Origin: Thermovenabulum sp049723235
GTDB taxonomy: Bacteria > Bacillota > Thermosediminibacteria > Thermosediminibacterales > Thermosediminibacteraceae
Assembly (NCBI RefSeq): GCF_049723235.1
Contig: NZ_JBNARB010000006.1
Coordinates: forward strand, 1 to 64,000
Direction: 5' to 3'
DNA: 64,000 bases
The notes below the pieces were generated by a model. It searched no databases. It saw nothing but the letters and a program-made list of their open reading frames with translations, and was not told the DNA's origin. Shown one piece after another: positions 7,903-15,390 of the stretch (positions within the stretch are counted from its first letter, which is position 1; each line of letters begins with the position of its first letter). Made by a program: the position numbers and the translations under genes.

Positions 7903-8878
7903 TATCGTATCTTTCTAAATTTAAAGAATTAGACCATTTTCCACATTTATCGCCCCATCTCCCGATAATTTTACCTTCACAATAAATCTGAACAACTTCA
8001 CAACTATTAGAACATCCATCGCATTCAAACATTTCCGTATCAATTCTTGAATTGACAATTTTAAATCCCTTAAAATTTGTCTTTTTTAAAGTGGAATTAA
8101 TATATCTTTTTGCAAGTAACGCTGCACCAATGGCTCCCATTACATCGTAATATTTCGGGATATAAATATTCTCTCCCAGCTCTTCCTCAAAAGCTTTCTT
8201 AATACCTGTATTTGCTGCAACCCCACCCTGAAACACATAGGGAGGTTTTAATTCTTTTCCTTTCGCTACATTTGATAAGTAATTTCTGACCAATGCCTTG
8301 CATAGCCCTTTTAAAATATCTTCCATTTTATAGCCCATTTGTTGTTTATGAATCATATCTGATTCAGCAAAAACTGCACATCGACCAGCAATTCTTGTAG
8401 GATTTTTGGATCTTAAAGCAATTTCACCAACCTTTTCAATTGGGATTCCTAAACGATCAGCCTGTCTGTCGAGGAAAGACCCGGTTCCTGCAGCACAGAC
8501 AGTGTTCATAGCAAAATCCACCACAACTTTATTTCTTATAATAATAATTTTTGAATCCTGTCCTCCGATCTCAATTATAGTTTTCACATCGGGAAACTCT
8601 TTAATCGTAGCAATCGAATGAGCGGTAATCTCATTTTTTATGACATCAGCTCCAAGTATTGTTCCTGCCAATATTCTACCGCTCCCTGTAGTCCCTACAC
8701 CAATAATTTCAATGTTTTCTCCGTATTGTATCAAAAGATTTTCCAGACCTGATTTTAACGCATCAATAGGTCTTCCCATTGTTCTCAAATATAATTTATA
8801 TTCTACTTCTTCCATCTCATTTAATAACACAATATTGGTACTAACCGACCCTATATCCACTCCCAAATAACCTTTCAT
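7880..8878 (-). CDS. 2-hydroxyacyl-CoA dehydratase activase-type ATPase (BadF/BadG/HgdC family)
   Basis: ASKHA-fold ATPase of 332 residues that, by family, would use ATP to push a low-potential electron onto a partner iron-sulfur protein. The phosphate loop GVDIGSVSTN is at about 4-13. The cysteines that hold the bridging 4Fe-4S cluster in HgdC are present, in NTVCAAGTGSF (about 128) and AGRCAVFAESD (about 167). An extra C-terminal cysteine region (CDGCSNSC, then C and C) starts near 285 and may hold another metal site. It overlaps the next upstream gene by 38 bases. The real substrate is unknown; in this three-gene setting it is not a classical HgdC. Confidence 0.85.
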   Translation of the reverse strand: MKGYLGVDIGSVSTNIVLLNEMEEVEYKLYLRTMGRPIDALKSGLENLLIQYGENIEIIGVGTTGSGRILAGTILGADVIKNEITAHSIATIKEFPDVKTIIEIGGQDSKIIIIRNKVVVDFAMNTVCAAGTGSFLDRQADRLGIPIEKVGEIALRSKNPTRIAGRCAVFAESDMIHKQQMGYKMEDILKGLCKALVRNYLSNVAKGKELKPPYVFQGGVAANTGIKKAFEEELGENIYIPKYYDVMGAIGAALLAKRYINSTLKKTNFKGFKIVNSRIDTEMFECDGCSNSCEVVQIYCEGKIIGRWGDKCGKWSNSLNLERYDIAQEAIL

Positions 8879-9959
8879 TTAAAAAGTATTCCTCCTTTTT
8901 TTGACCAATCAAATCCACAAAAGCTTCTAATCGTGTTCTAAAACCTACCTCTCCAGAATGCTCATCTAATACCAATGTCATAACCGGTATTTTATAATCT
9001 TTAGAAACCTTAGGAATCGCACTTTTGGCCACTATTTCCGGCATACAAGTAAATGGCAACAAATGGATTACTCCATCGAAATTTTTATTAGAAAAATTGA
9101 CTATTTGTGCTACTGACTCCTGACCATGGCCTCCAACAAAATGTCTAATGTAAGGAAAAGCTTTTTCAATTATTTCATTGAGATTTTTGGGTTTTAAAAA
9201 CTTGGGAAATAGATTTTCTCTTACCCAGTCTGTAATATATATATTTCTCTTTGTTTCTACACCTAATTCCCCTAATTGCTTTTCTATATTTAAATTCGCA
9301 AAAGGTTCTAACACCGTATATATTTCTCCCACAATGCCTATAACAAGAGGTTCTTTGTTGTCTTCTTCAATCAGGTTTAATTTTTCTTCTATTTCTACTG
9401 AAAATTTTTCCAACATATTTTCTTCGGAAATATTTTCAAGCCTGTTTATTAATTCTTTGTATACCTTTTCTGTTTCCCCTTTTTTCCTCTCTATAGCCCT
9501 TTTTTTTGATATTACTCTTTCAAGGTTATCTAAAATGATGGCTTTTTTCCATGCAAACCTTGCAGAATTTATTAATGTAGAAATATCTTTCCTTAAAAGT
9601 CTTTTAATATTGTTAATTAGTTTAAGCATTTGCCCTCTTGGAGGTTCTAAAACTATCATTTCAAAATCATAACCATTTTTTTTCAATATCTCCCTCTGAA
9701 TTTCACAATAGTAACCAAAGCGACAAGGGCCAATACCTCCTGCCATAACTATTGTATCGGCTCCTCTTTCAAAAGCTTCTATAAAATTACCAAGATTAAT
9801 TTTTAAGGGTAAGCAAGCATATTCAGGAGCAAGTTTAGTTCCAATTTCAAGAGTTTTTTTGCTGCATTGCGGTGGGATTATTACCTCATTTCCTATTCCT
9901 TCAAAAAAGGTTTTTAGAGGGATATATAAATTCCCCATATGCGGAAAGGTAAGTTTCAT
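8841..9959 (-). CDS. CoA-activase-associated protein, 2-hydroxyacyl-CoA dehydratase-like (COG3581 type)
   Basis: A 372-residue soluble protein resembling the C-terminal part of the long activase-related proteins of Clostridia. Conserved-looking points are IPPQCSKKTLEIGTKL with LAPEYACLPLK near 35-55, GGIGPCRFGYYCEIQ near 73-87, LLPFTCMPEIVAKS near 305 and LDEHSGEVGFRTRLEAF near 334-350. The several cysteines suggest an iron-sulfur cluster as in 2-hydroxyacyl-CoA dehydratase subunits. It lies three bases after the related 9963 gene and overlaps the activase, so the three products probably work as one complex. Exact reaction unknown. Confidence 0.75.
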   Translation of the reverse strand: MKLTFPHMGNLYIPLKTFFEGIGNEVIIPPQCSKKTLEIGTKLAPEYACLPLKINLGNFIEAFERGADTIVMAGGIGPCRFGYYCEIQREILKKNGYDFEMIVLEPPRGQMLKLINNIKRLLRKDISTLINSARFAWKKAIILDNLERVISKKRAIERKKGETEKVYKELINRLENISEENMLEKFSVEIEEKLNLIEEDNKEPLVIGIVGEIYTVLEPFANLNIEKQLGELGVETKRNIYITDWVRENLFPKFLKPKNLNEIIEKAFPYIRHFVGGHGQESVAQIVNFSNKNFDGVIHLLPFTCMPEIVAKSAIPKVSKDYKIPVMTLVLDEHSGEVGFRTRLEAFVDLIGQKKEEYFLNERLFGSGYRVG

Positions 9960-9962
9960 TTT

Positions 9963-10910
9963 TTAATTTTGTCTCCTTTCCAAAATATCAATAAAAGCTT
10001 CTAAACGGGTATCGAATCCTGCCTGTCCGGAATGTTCATCCAAATTCAATTGAAGAAAGGGTATTTCATAATTATCTTCTATTTTTATTTTCAATAAATC
10101 CCCTATAATAGAATCGGGGCCACACCCAAAAGAAGCAACATAAATAATGCCATCCACTTCTTTACTATAAATTTTCGAAAAGGCGCTTCCCACTATATTT
10201 TTCTCCAGGGTCCAAAAAAGTTTTTTATTTAAATAAGAAGTACCCTTTAATATCTCTTTCTCATCAATGACATCCGGAGTAAGTACTTTTACCCGGTAAT
10301 TGCTTAATTTTTTGATTAAATTCATGCTGATATATTCGTCATAAATATTATAGGGATGTCCTAAGAGCAATACGTTGTATTTATATCCACCTTCAGAATT
10401 TTCAATAGTTGACACGTAGGGAATTATTTGTTTTTTCTTTATAAGTTTTATATGGGATTTAAAATTATGCAAAGCTAATAAGAAAGCTTTTATAACATCC
10501 TTTTTGGGTTTTCCCAGTTTTTGTCCTATACCGTAGAAATGTTTATAGAGGCTCATGTTACTTTTATATAAATCAATTTCATCGTCTATAATCGGAATAT
10601 CTATTTCAATTGAATTGTATACCATATCGGGAAGCCCCATAAATTTTGGACAAATATATTCCCTTTTATTTGTACTAATTATTCGAGGGATGTATATATA
10701 ATCACATTTTCCTTTTAAATCCATTACATGACCGTGAAACACCTTAACAGGAAGGCATGCGTCATCCACACAGTTTTTTAAACCATCTTCCATTATTTTT
10801 TTATTGGTCTTTGAAGATAATACAACCTCACAACCTAAATTTTCGAAAAAGGATTTCCATAAAGGAAAATACAAATAGAAAAATAATCCTCTTGGGATTC
10901 CTATCACCAT
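9963..10910 (-). CDS. CoA-activase-associated protein, DUF2229-like
   Basis: A 315-residue protein starting GIPRGLFFYLYFPLWKSFF, the beginning of the DUF2229 (CoA activase-associated) family, with CVDDACLPVKVFHGHV near 47-62 and FGCGPDSI near 263. It ends LDEHSGQAGFDTRLEAF, almost the same ending as the next gene, which shows that the two are paralogous halves of one module. It opens the three-gene cluster 52 bases after the spoVA-linked membrane gene with no terminator between, so expression in the forespore is possible. Function unknown beyond the family link. Confidence 0.75.
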   Translation of the reverse strand: MVIGIPRGLFFYLYFPLWKSFFENLGCEVVLSSKTNKKIMEDGLKNCVDDACLPVKVFHGHVMDLKGKCDYIYIPRIISTNKREYICPKFMGLPDMVYNSIEIDIPIIDDEIDLYKSNMSLYKHFYGIGQKLGKPKKDVIKAFLLALHNFKSHIKLIKKKQIIPYVSTIENSEGGYKYNVLLLGHPYNIYDEYISMNLIKKLSNYRVKVLTPDVIDEKEILKGTSYLNKKLFWTLEKNIVGSAFSKIYSKEVDGIIYVASFGCGPDSIIGDLLKIKIEDNYEIPFLQLNLDEHSGQAGFDTRLEAFIDILERRQN

Positions 10911-10961
10911 TGAGATAACACCTCTTAATTAGTTTTACCATATTATTCCATAGTTATTCTT

Positions 10962-11333
10962 TCATCGATTCATCAATATTAAAATCAGTATTCGAGCTAA
11001 CCCGTATTTAATTAATAAAACAGGTACAGGTTTATTATATTTTGCAGAAGGGTCTAAAATTTTAATAATGTCAATATCCTTACGATCCATAAAAAAAACT
11101 CCCAATACAATGAAAATAACTGGAATAATCCAGTTTAAATTATAAACAGAATTATCTAACACAATTTCACTAAAAATACCACCGGCGGATACCTTCATTA
11201 TCTTCATATTCAAAGTTGTGAATAATAAAAATTCAAATATTACCCCCGCAAAGGTTAATAATAAAAGAATGTACCAGTAATTAAAATTTATAAATAATAC
11301 AGTTAATATTAGTCCTATTAAATCTACAAACAT
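10962..11333 (-). CDS. Unknown small membrane protein downstream of spoVAE
   Basis: A 123-residue protein with two membrane segments close together at the N-terminus (about 5-45), one near 67-84 and a short hydrophobic C-terminal stretch near 105-120. The central loop contains the charged patch MDRKDIDIIKILD. A GAGG Shine-Dalgarno precedes the ATG nine bases beyond spoVAE, so it is part of the spoVA operon. I do not recognise the family. The position suggests a role in spore dipicolinate uptake, germination or forespore membrane function, which is inference. Confidence 0.65.
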   Translation of the reverse strand: MFVDLIGLILTVLFINFNYWYILLLLTFAGVIFEFLLFTTLNMKIMKVSAGGIFSEIVLDNSVYNLNWIIPVIFIVLGVFFMDRKDIDIIKILDPSAKYNKPVPVLLIKYGLARILILILMNR

Positions 11334-11342
11334 ATGAATTCC

Positions 11343-11696
11343 TCATTTCTGTTTTGGGTTGAATAAAATAGACATTAAATAACCAAAAAATATTGCTGCA
11401 CTTATTCCCGCAGCGGCAGAAGTAAAACCGCCGGTAAAAATTCCCAAAATCCCGTAGGTATTAACATGTTCAATTACACCTTTTGTAAGGGTATGACCAA
11501 AACCCGGAAGAGGGATAGATGCTCCTGCACCAGCAAAATCAACAAGTTGTTGATAAATTCCCAATCCGCTTAATATCGCTCCCAAGGAAACAAATAAAAC
11601 AAGAACATGAGCAGGAGTTAAACTGGTAAGATCCATTAAAAGCTGTCCGATTACACAAATTAGTCCACCAACAATAAAGGCTTTTAAGTATTCCAT
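11343..11696 (-). CDS. spoVAE: Stage V sporulation protein AE (SpoVAEb)
   Basis: Integral inner-spore-membrane component of the SpoVA channel, which imports dipicolinic acid in sporulation and releases it in germination. The 117 residues have about four membrane segments and the family motif GAGASIPLPGFGHTLTKGV near 55-73, followed by GIFTGGFTSAAAGI. It follows spoVAC and spoVAD, the core set conserved in Clostridia. It is related in sequence to SpoVAC next door (shared G-AGA-P-GF motif). Confidence 0.95.
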   Translation of the reverse strand: MEYLKAFIVGGLICVIGQLLMDLTSLTPAHVLVLFVSLGAILSGLGIYQQLVDFAGAGASIPLPGFGHTLTKGVIEHVNTYGILGIFTGGFTSAAAGISAAIFFGYLMSILFNPKQK

Positions 11697-11710
11697 TTCT
11701 AATCCCCTTT

Positions 11711-12721
11711 TTACAAATTTTCAATAGCAACGGCATGGGCTATACAGGGTATTGATTCTCCTTGTTGAGTACTGGTAGTACTCATCAATGCCCCTGTTGC
11801 CACAAGTAAAACCTTATTAAACCTTCCCTTTTTCATTTCTTTATATATATATCCGCAAAAAACGGTTGCTGCACAACCACATCCGCTTCCTCCTGCGTGG
11901 ACATCCTGATTTGGACTAAAAATCATCAAACCGCAATCCGAATATTTGTTAGAAATATCCAGGCCCTTTTCTTTTAAAAGATCTTCTGCAATGTCTTTCC
12001 CTATACTGGCAAGATCTCCGGTTACTATAAGGTCATAATAATCCGGACTTCTTTTTGTATCTTCGAAATGACGGAATATAGTATCAACTGCTGCCGGAGC
12101 CATTGCACTCCCCATATCATTGGGATTTTTTTCGCCCATGTCAATTACTTTACCGATGGTTATAAATGTAATTCTTGGATTATCATTTTTTAAGGAAATC
12201 ACAGCAGCACCCGCCCCTGTGACAGTGGTTTGGGCAGTAGGAAGACGTTGATTACCCAATTCAAGAGGAAAGCGGAACTGTCTTTCGGCAGTGCAAAAAT
12301 GGCTGGAAGTAGCAACTACTACATTTTCTGCAAATCCACCATCAACTATTATTGCTCCAAGGGCTAAACCTTCCGACATTGTAGAACATGCTCCGTAGAT
12401 CCCTAAGAAGGGTATTCCAATATCCCGAGCTGTGTAACCGGCTGAAATTATTTGATTGAGCAAATCCCCAGCAATAAAATATTCCACAGCATCATAAGGC
12501 AGTTTACTGTTTTTTATAGCCATTTCCACAGCTTCTTTCATCATCTTTCTTTCCGCTTTTTCCCAGCTTTTCTCCTGAAAGTACATATCGTTTATTATTA
12601 AGTCAAAATAATCTTTTAAAGGACCCTGCCCTTCCTTGGGTCCTACAATTGATGCCACTCCAATAATGGCAGGCGCGTTTTCAAGCATTATTGTTTGCTT
12701 TCCCACTTTTTTATTAGACAT
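11711..12721 (-). CDS. spoVAD: Stage V sporulation protein AD
   Basis: Soluble thiolase-fold protein that sits on the spore membrane and binds dipicolinic acid for the SpoVA channel. The 336 residues are typical. Signatures are the GVASIVGPKEGQGPL start, GACSTMSEGLALG near 131-143 (the thiolase cysteine region), TVTGAGAAVI near 178, and GGSGCGCAATVFCGY near 287. It lies between spoVAC and spoVAE with short gaps. Confidence 0.96.
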   Translation of the reverse strand: MSNKKVGKQTIMLENAPAIIGVASIVGPKEGQGPLKDYFDLIINDMYFQEKSWEKAERKMMKEAVEMAIKNSKLPYDAVEYFIAGDLLNQIISAGYTARDIGIPFLGIYGACSTMSEGLALGAIIVDGGFAENVVVATSSHFCTAERQFRFPLELGNQRLPTAQTTVTGAGAAVISLKNDNPRITFITIGKVIDMGEKNPNDMGSAMAPAAVDTIFRHFEDTKRSPDYYDLIVTGDLASIGKDIAEDLLKEKGLDISNKYSDCGLMIFSPNQDVHAGGSGCGCAATVFCGYIYKEMKKGRFNKVLLVATGALMSTTSTQQGESIPCIAHAVAIENL

Positions 12722-12730
12722 ATTTTCCCC

Positions 12731-13189
12731 TCACAACTTCAAAAAGTAGTATAAAATTCCTATTATCATAGAAACCGTAACACCGTATACTATCACTGGA
12801 CCTGCCACTACAAACATTTTTGCGGCTACCCCCAGAACGAAACCCTCTGCTTTAAATTCCATAGCGGGAGAAACAATGGAATTTGCAAATCCTGTAATTG
12901 GAACTATTGACCCGGCCCCTGCTCTTTTGCCTATCTGATCGTATATTCCCAATCCTGTTAAAAAGGCCCCCAGGAATACCATTGTAATTGAAGTAGCTGC
13001 AGGTGCTTGCTTTACTTTATCCAGTCCTATATTAATATAAAAATTTAATATTATTTGGCCAATAGTACAAATAATTCCTCCTACGATAAAAGCTGAAATT
13101 ACATTTCGCATAACGGGTGGTTTAGGCCTTTTGTTTTTTATAAATTCTTTGTACTTTTTTTGTTCCAAAGTAATATCAGATCTGGCCAT
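12731..13189 (-). CDS. spoVAC: Stage V sporulation protein AC
   Basis: Membrane component of the SpoVA dipicolinate channel; in Bacillus SpoVAC behaves as a mechanosensitive channel. The 152-residue form begins at the ATG six bases after AAGGAG; ten more in-frame codons exist upstream but overlap the intergenic hairpin side. After a short basic N-terminus there are about four membrane segments, with GAGSIVPITGFANSIVSPAMEFK near 90-112. It is first of the C-D-E trio. Confidence 0.95.
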   Translation of the reverse strand: MARSDITLEQKKYKEFIKNKRPKPPVMRNVISAFIVGGIICTIGQIILNFYINIGLDKVKQAPAATSITMVFLGAFLTGLGIYDQIGKRAGAGSIVPITGFANSIVSPAMEFKAEGFVLGVAAKMFVVAGPVIVYGVTVSMIIGILYYFLKL

Positions 13190-13210
13190 AAACATCTCCT
13201 TCCATATTAA

Positions 13211-13234
13211 AGCGAGCACTTTATAGTGCTCGCT
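13211..13234 (-). other. Stem-loop between dodecin and spoVAC
   Basis: A 10-bp perfect stem (AGCGAGCACT with AGTGCTCGCT, loop of 4) just after the dodecin stop. Only TTTAATAT follows, so it is a weak terminator or a stabilising 3-prime end that may set dodecin apart from spoVA. Confidence 0.55.
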
Positions 13235-13236
13235 AA

Positions 13237-13449
13237 TTAAGCTTCTGTGGTCCCATCTACTTTGAATGCAATGGCTACATCTGCCTTATACTCTACAATT
13301 TTGCCATTTTGCACATTGGCAGTTTGATTCAATACCTCAACTCCGGTTATATTTCTTATCGTCTTTGAAGCATCTTTTACAGCATTTTCTATTGCTTCCT
13401 GCCAGCTATTTTTTGATTCCCCAACAACTTCTATAACCTTCACGGTCAT
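13237..13449 (-). CDS. Dodecin
   Basis: A 70-residue member of the dodecin family, small flavin-binding proteins that form hollow dodecamers and buffer FMN/FAD or related flavins. The pattern VIEVVGESKNSWQEAIENAV, then ASKTIRNITGVEV, is the standard beta-alpha-beta-beta start, with the W of the SWQEA motif that stacks on the flavin. I use the ATG seven bases after GGAGGG. It is cotranscribed with a small membrane protein and followed by spoVA, an unusual place for dodecin. Confidence 0.9.
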   Translation of the reverse strand: MTVKVIEVVGESKNSWQEAIENAVKDASKTIRNITGVEVLNQTANVQNGKIVEYKADVAIAFKVDGTTEA

Positions 13450-13451
13450 AT

Positions 13452-13649
13452 TTATCCCTCCCAAAAATTAATTACATTAATATTTTTCCCTTCCTTTTTA
13501 TCAATATTCTCTTCTAAAACTATTACAAATTTGGCGCTTTTTGGTATTTTGTTTTTAATTTCTCTGTAATAAAATAGCCCACCGAAACTTAATATGAGCA
13601 TTAAAAAACAAATTATAGCAACTAATAGCTTAGTTTTAAAATTTCCCAT
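13452..13649 (-). CDS. Unknown small single-pass membrane protein ahead of dodecin
   Basis: A 65-residue protein with a short basic N-terminus, one strong membrane segment (about 8-27) and a charged tail of about 35 residues containing ENIDKKEGKNIN. It looks anchored with its tail outside the forespore membrane, or possibly secreted. The ATG lies behind AAAGGGGTG; a TTG two codons earlier is an alternative. A sigma-G-like promoter precedes it. The dodecin start overlaps its last codon, so the two are coupled. Not recognised. Confidence 0.6.
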   Translation of the reverse strand: MGNFKTKLLVAIICFLMLILSFGGLFYYREIKNKIPKSAKFVIVLEENIDKKEGKNINVINFWEG

Positions 13650-13671
13650 TTTCAAACACCCCTTTAAAACG

Positions 13672-13701
13672 TATTATTTTACACAGTAAGCTTTTTTATA
13701 C
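13672..13701 (-). promoter_or_regulatory. Sigma-G-like promoter of the small protein-dodecin-spoVA operon
   Basis: GTATA, 18 bases, then AATAATA, reading on the minus strand. This fits the sigma-G pattern (GHATR, 18, CATNNTA) except for the first base of the -10. spoVA is a classical sigma-G operon. The promoter lies just after the sigF terminator, so the operon has its own forespore control. Confidence 0.55.
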
Positions 13702-13706
13702 AATTT

Positions 13707-13739
13707 AAAAAATAAAAAACTGCAGTCTTTTGCAGTTTT
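13707..13739 (-). terminator. Intrinsic terminator after sigF
   Basis: A 9-bp stem (AAAACTGCA with TGCAGTTTT, loop of 6) is followed in the minus direction by TTATTTTTT. The stem begins at the sigF stop codon. It insulates the spoVA operon from the spoIIA operon. Confidence 0.85.
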
Positions 13740-14458
13740 CATATCATCATATTTCTTATTTTTTGTAAAATCCTTTTTTCAAGGCGGGAAACTTGCACCT
13801 GAGAAATTCCTAATATTTGAGCGATCTGGGTTTGAGTTTTATCTTTAAAATATCTTAAAAATATTATTTTTCTCTCTATTCCTTCAAGTTTTGAAATGGC
13901 TTCTTTTAAAGAGATATTATCTAGTACTGTAATCATAGCTTCATTATCGTCTTCGACTCTATCCAATACGTATATAGGATTAGTATCATCGTGAAAAGCT
14001 ACTTCATTTAAAGATATAATTGGTTTTGATGCTTCAAGATATATGTTCAATTCTTCTACTGAAATTCCCATCTCTTCTGCTATTTCAGTAATTGTTGGCT
14101 CTCTATCCTGCAGTTTTTCCAGATATTCTTTTGTTTTTTGTACTTTATAATACATCTCCTTTATTTTTCTTGAAATTTTTATAGGATTATTATCCCTTAT
14201 CTGTCTTTTAATTTCTCCGATAATCATTGGCACGGCATAGGTGGAAAATTTTACATTGTAGGATAAATCAAACCTGTCAATAGCCTTTAATAATCCTATG
14301 GTGCCAATCTGGACTAAATCTTCCAGTTCAAATCCTCTATTTTCAAATCTTTTTACCACATTATATACAAGTCCCAAATTTTTCTGTATTAGCTTTTCCT
14401 TAGCTTCATGATCTCCGCCTTTTGCCTTTATTATAAGTTCAATATTTTCATCGCCCAT
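13739..14458 (-). CDS. sigF: RNA polymerase sporulation sigma factor SigF
   Basis: First forespore-specific sigma factor. The 239 residues have sigma region 2 (NLGLVYNVVKRFENRG near 28-43, then DLVQIGTIGLLKAIDRFD), region 3 and region 4 (RKIIFLRYFKDKTQTQIAQILGISQVQVSRLEKRIL near the C-terminus, shown here in outline by its QVQVSRLEK helix). It lies 10 bases after the spoIIAB stop, completing the usual tricistronic spoIIA operon. SpoIIAB holds it inactive until SpoIIAA is dephosphorylated. Confidence 0.97.
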   Translation of the reverse strand: MGDENIELIIKAKGGDHEAKEKLIQKNLGLVYNVVKRFENRGFELEDLVQIGTIGLLKAIDRFDLSYNVKFSTYAVPMIIGEIKRQIRDNNPIKISRKIKEMYYKVQKTKEYLEKLQDREPTITEIAEEMGISVEELNIYLEASKPIISLNEVAFHDDTNPIYVLDRVEDDNEAMITVLDNISLKEAISKLEGIERKIIFLRYFKDKTQTQIAQILGISQVQVSRLEKRILQKIRNMMI

Positions 14459-14468
14459 GCTATCTACC

Positions 14469-14903
14469 TCAAGGTTTCTTTGTTTTTAATCTTTTATACA
14501 TTTTTACTATAGTGCCCTCACCCGGTTTTGATTCTACTTCCAAAGAATCCATAAAATTTTCCATTATAGTAAAACCCATTCCCGAACGATCAAGTTCCGG
14601 TTTTGAAGTCCATAAAGGCTGCCTTGCCTGTTCAATGTCTTCTATCCCCTTCCCCCAATCCTGTACCCAGATTTCTATCCCATCTTCGTATAATACAGCT
14701 TTAATTCTAATTTTCCCTACACTATCCTCATAACCGTGGATTATAGAATTTGTAACAGCTTCAGATACGGCAGTTTTTATATCCGCAATTTCATCCAATG
14801 TAGGATCTAACTGTGATGCAAAGGCTGCCACCACTACCCTCGCAAAGGATTCATTCTGGGATTTACTTAAAAAATCTATTGTCATTTCATTAAGCTTTTC
14901 CAT
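14469..14903 (-). CDS. spoIIAB: Anti-sigma F factor and serine kinase SpoIIAB
   Basis: GHKL-fold kinase that binds sigma-F and phosphorylates SpoIIAA. The 144-residue product starts at the ATG seven bases after GAGGAG. It shows the N-box AVSEAVTNSIIHGYE near 43-57, the G1 box VQDWGKGIED near 84 and SGMGFTIMENFMD near 109-121 for ATP binding. It starts shortly after spoIIAA, with the start region overlapping the spoIIAA stop. Confidence 0.97.
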   Translation of the reverse strand: MEKLNEMTIDFLSKSQNESFARVVVAAFASQLDPTLDEIADIKTAVSEAVTNSIIHGYEDSVGKIRIKAVLYEDGIEIWVQDWGKGIEDIEQARQPLWTSKPELDRSGMGFTIMENFMDSLEVESKPGEGTIVKMYKRLKTKKP

Positions 14904-14914
14904 AAAACCACTCC

Positions 14915-15259
14915 TCATATTTTTTCTAAAGCTTCATTTTCATCCGTATAACACGGTATGATGTTAAAAAGGCCGGATATATCAAATACTTTTTTAATTC
15001 GCTCATTAACATTGCAAACCCCCAAAGCACCTCCTATGGATTTAATACTTTTATATCTCCCCAGGAGCATTCCTATACCCGAACTGTCCATAAAAGTAAC
15101 GTTTTTAAAATTAAAAATTATTTTTTTTATATTTTTTCTACTCATCATGTAATCAATATCATCTTTTATGCGAGCAGCTACATGATGATCCAGTTCGCCT
15201 TTCAAGTTTACTATCATTACATCATTTATATAACGAAAAGTTACTCCTTCATGCAGCAT
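14915..15259 (-). CDS. spoIIAA: Anti-sigma F factor antagonist SpoIIAA
   Basis: STAS-domain protein that frees sigma-F from SpoIIAB when dephosphorylated by SpoIIE. The 114-residue protein contains the phosphorylated serine in VTFMDSSGIGMLLGRY (Ser at about 59). It begins the spoIIA operon and is preceded by a sigma-H-type promoter. Confidence 0.97.
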   Translation of the reverse strand: MLHEGVTFRYINDVMIVNLKGELDHHVAARIKDDIDYMMSRKNIKKIIFNFKNVTFMDSSGIGMLLGRYKSIKSIGGALGVCNVNERIKKVFDISGLFNIIPCYTDENEALEKI

Positions 15260-15304
15260 TTTACTGCCCCCTAACTACAGGTTATTAAGAAGTTTTAAAT
15301 AGTA

Positions 15305-15331
15305 TTTCTACAATCTTTTGTAAAATCCTTC
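15305..15331 (-). promoter_or_regulatory. Sigma-H-like promoter of spoIIAA-spoIIAB-sigF
   Basis: GAAGGATTT, 11 bases, then GTAGAAA on the minus strand, against the sigma-H consensus RNAGGAWWW and RNNGAAT. The overlapping TTGTAGAA also differs by one base from a Spo0A box (TGTCGAA). Both would fit the known control of spoIIA by sigma-H and Spo0A. Confidence 0.5.
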
Positions 15332-15342
15332 CTTATCTTTGT

Positions 15343-15380
15343 TTAAAAAATAATATGGTGCATCTTAATTGATGCACCAT
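15343..15380 (-). terminator. Intrinsic terminator after dacF
   Basis: A 10-bp perfect stem (ATGGTGCATC with GATGCACCAT, loop of 6) is followed in the minus direction by TATTATTTTTT. It lies 10 bases past the dacF stop and insulates the spoIIA promoter. Confidence 0.88.
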
Positions 15381-15390
15381 GGGAAAATCC

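Noticed and set aside
9178..9672. 164-codon open frame on the plus strand
   Set aside because: Antisense to the COG3581-type gene, with composition rich in Ser and Phe as expected for the mirror of an A-rich gene; no ribosome binding site or family resemblance.
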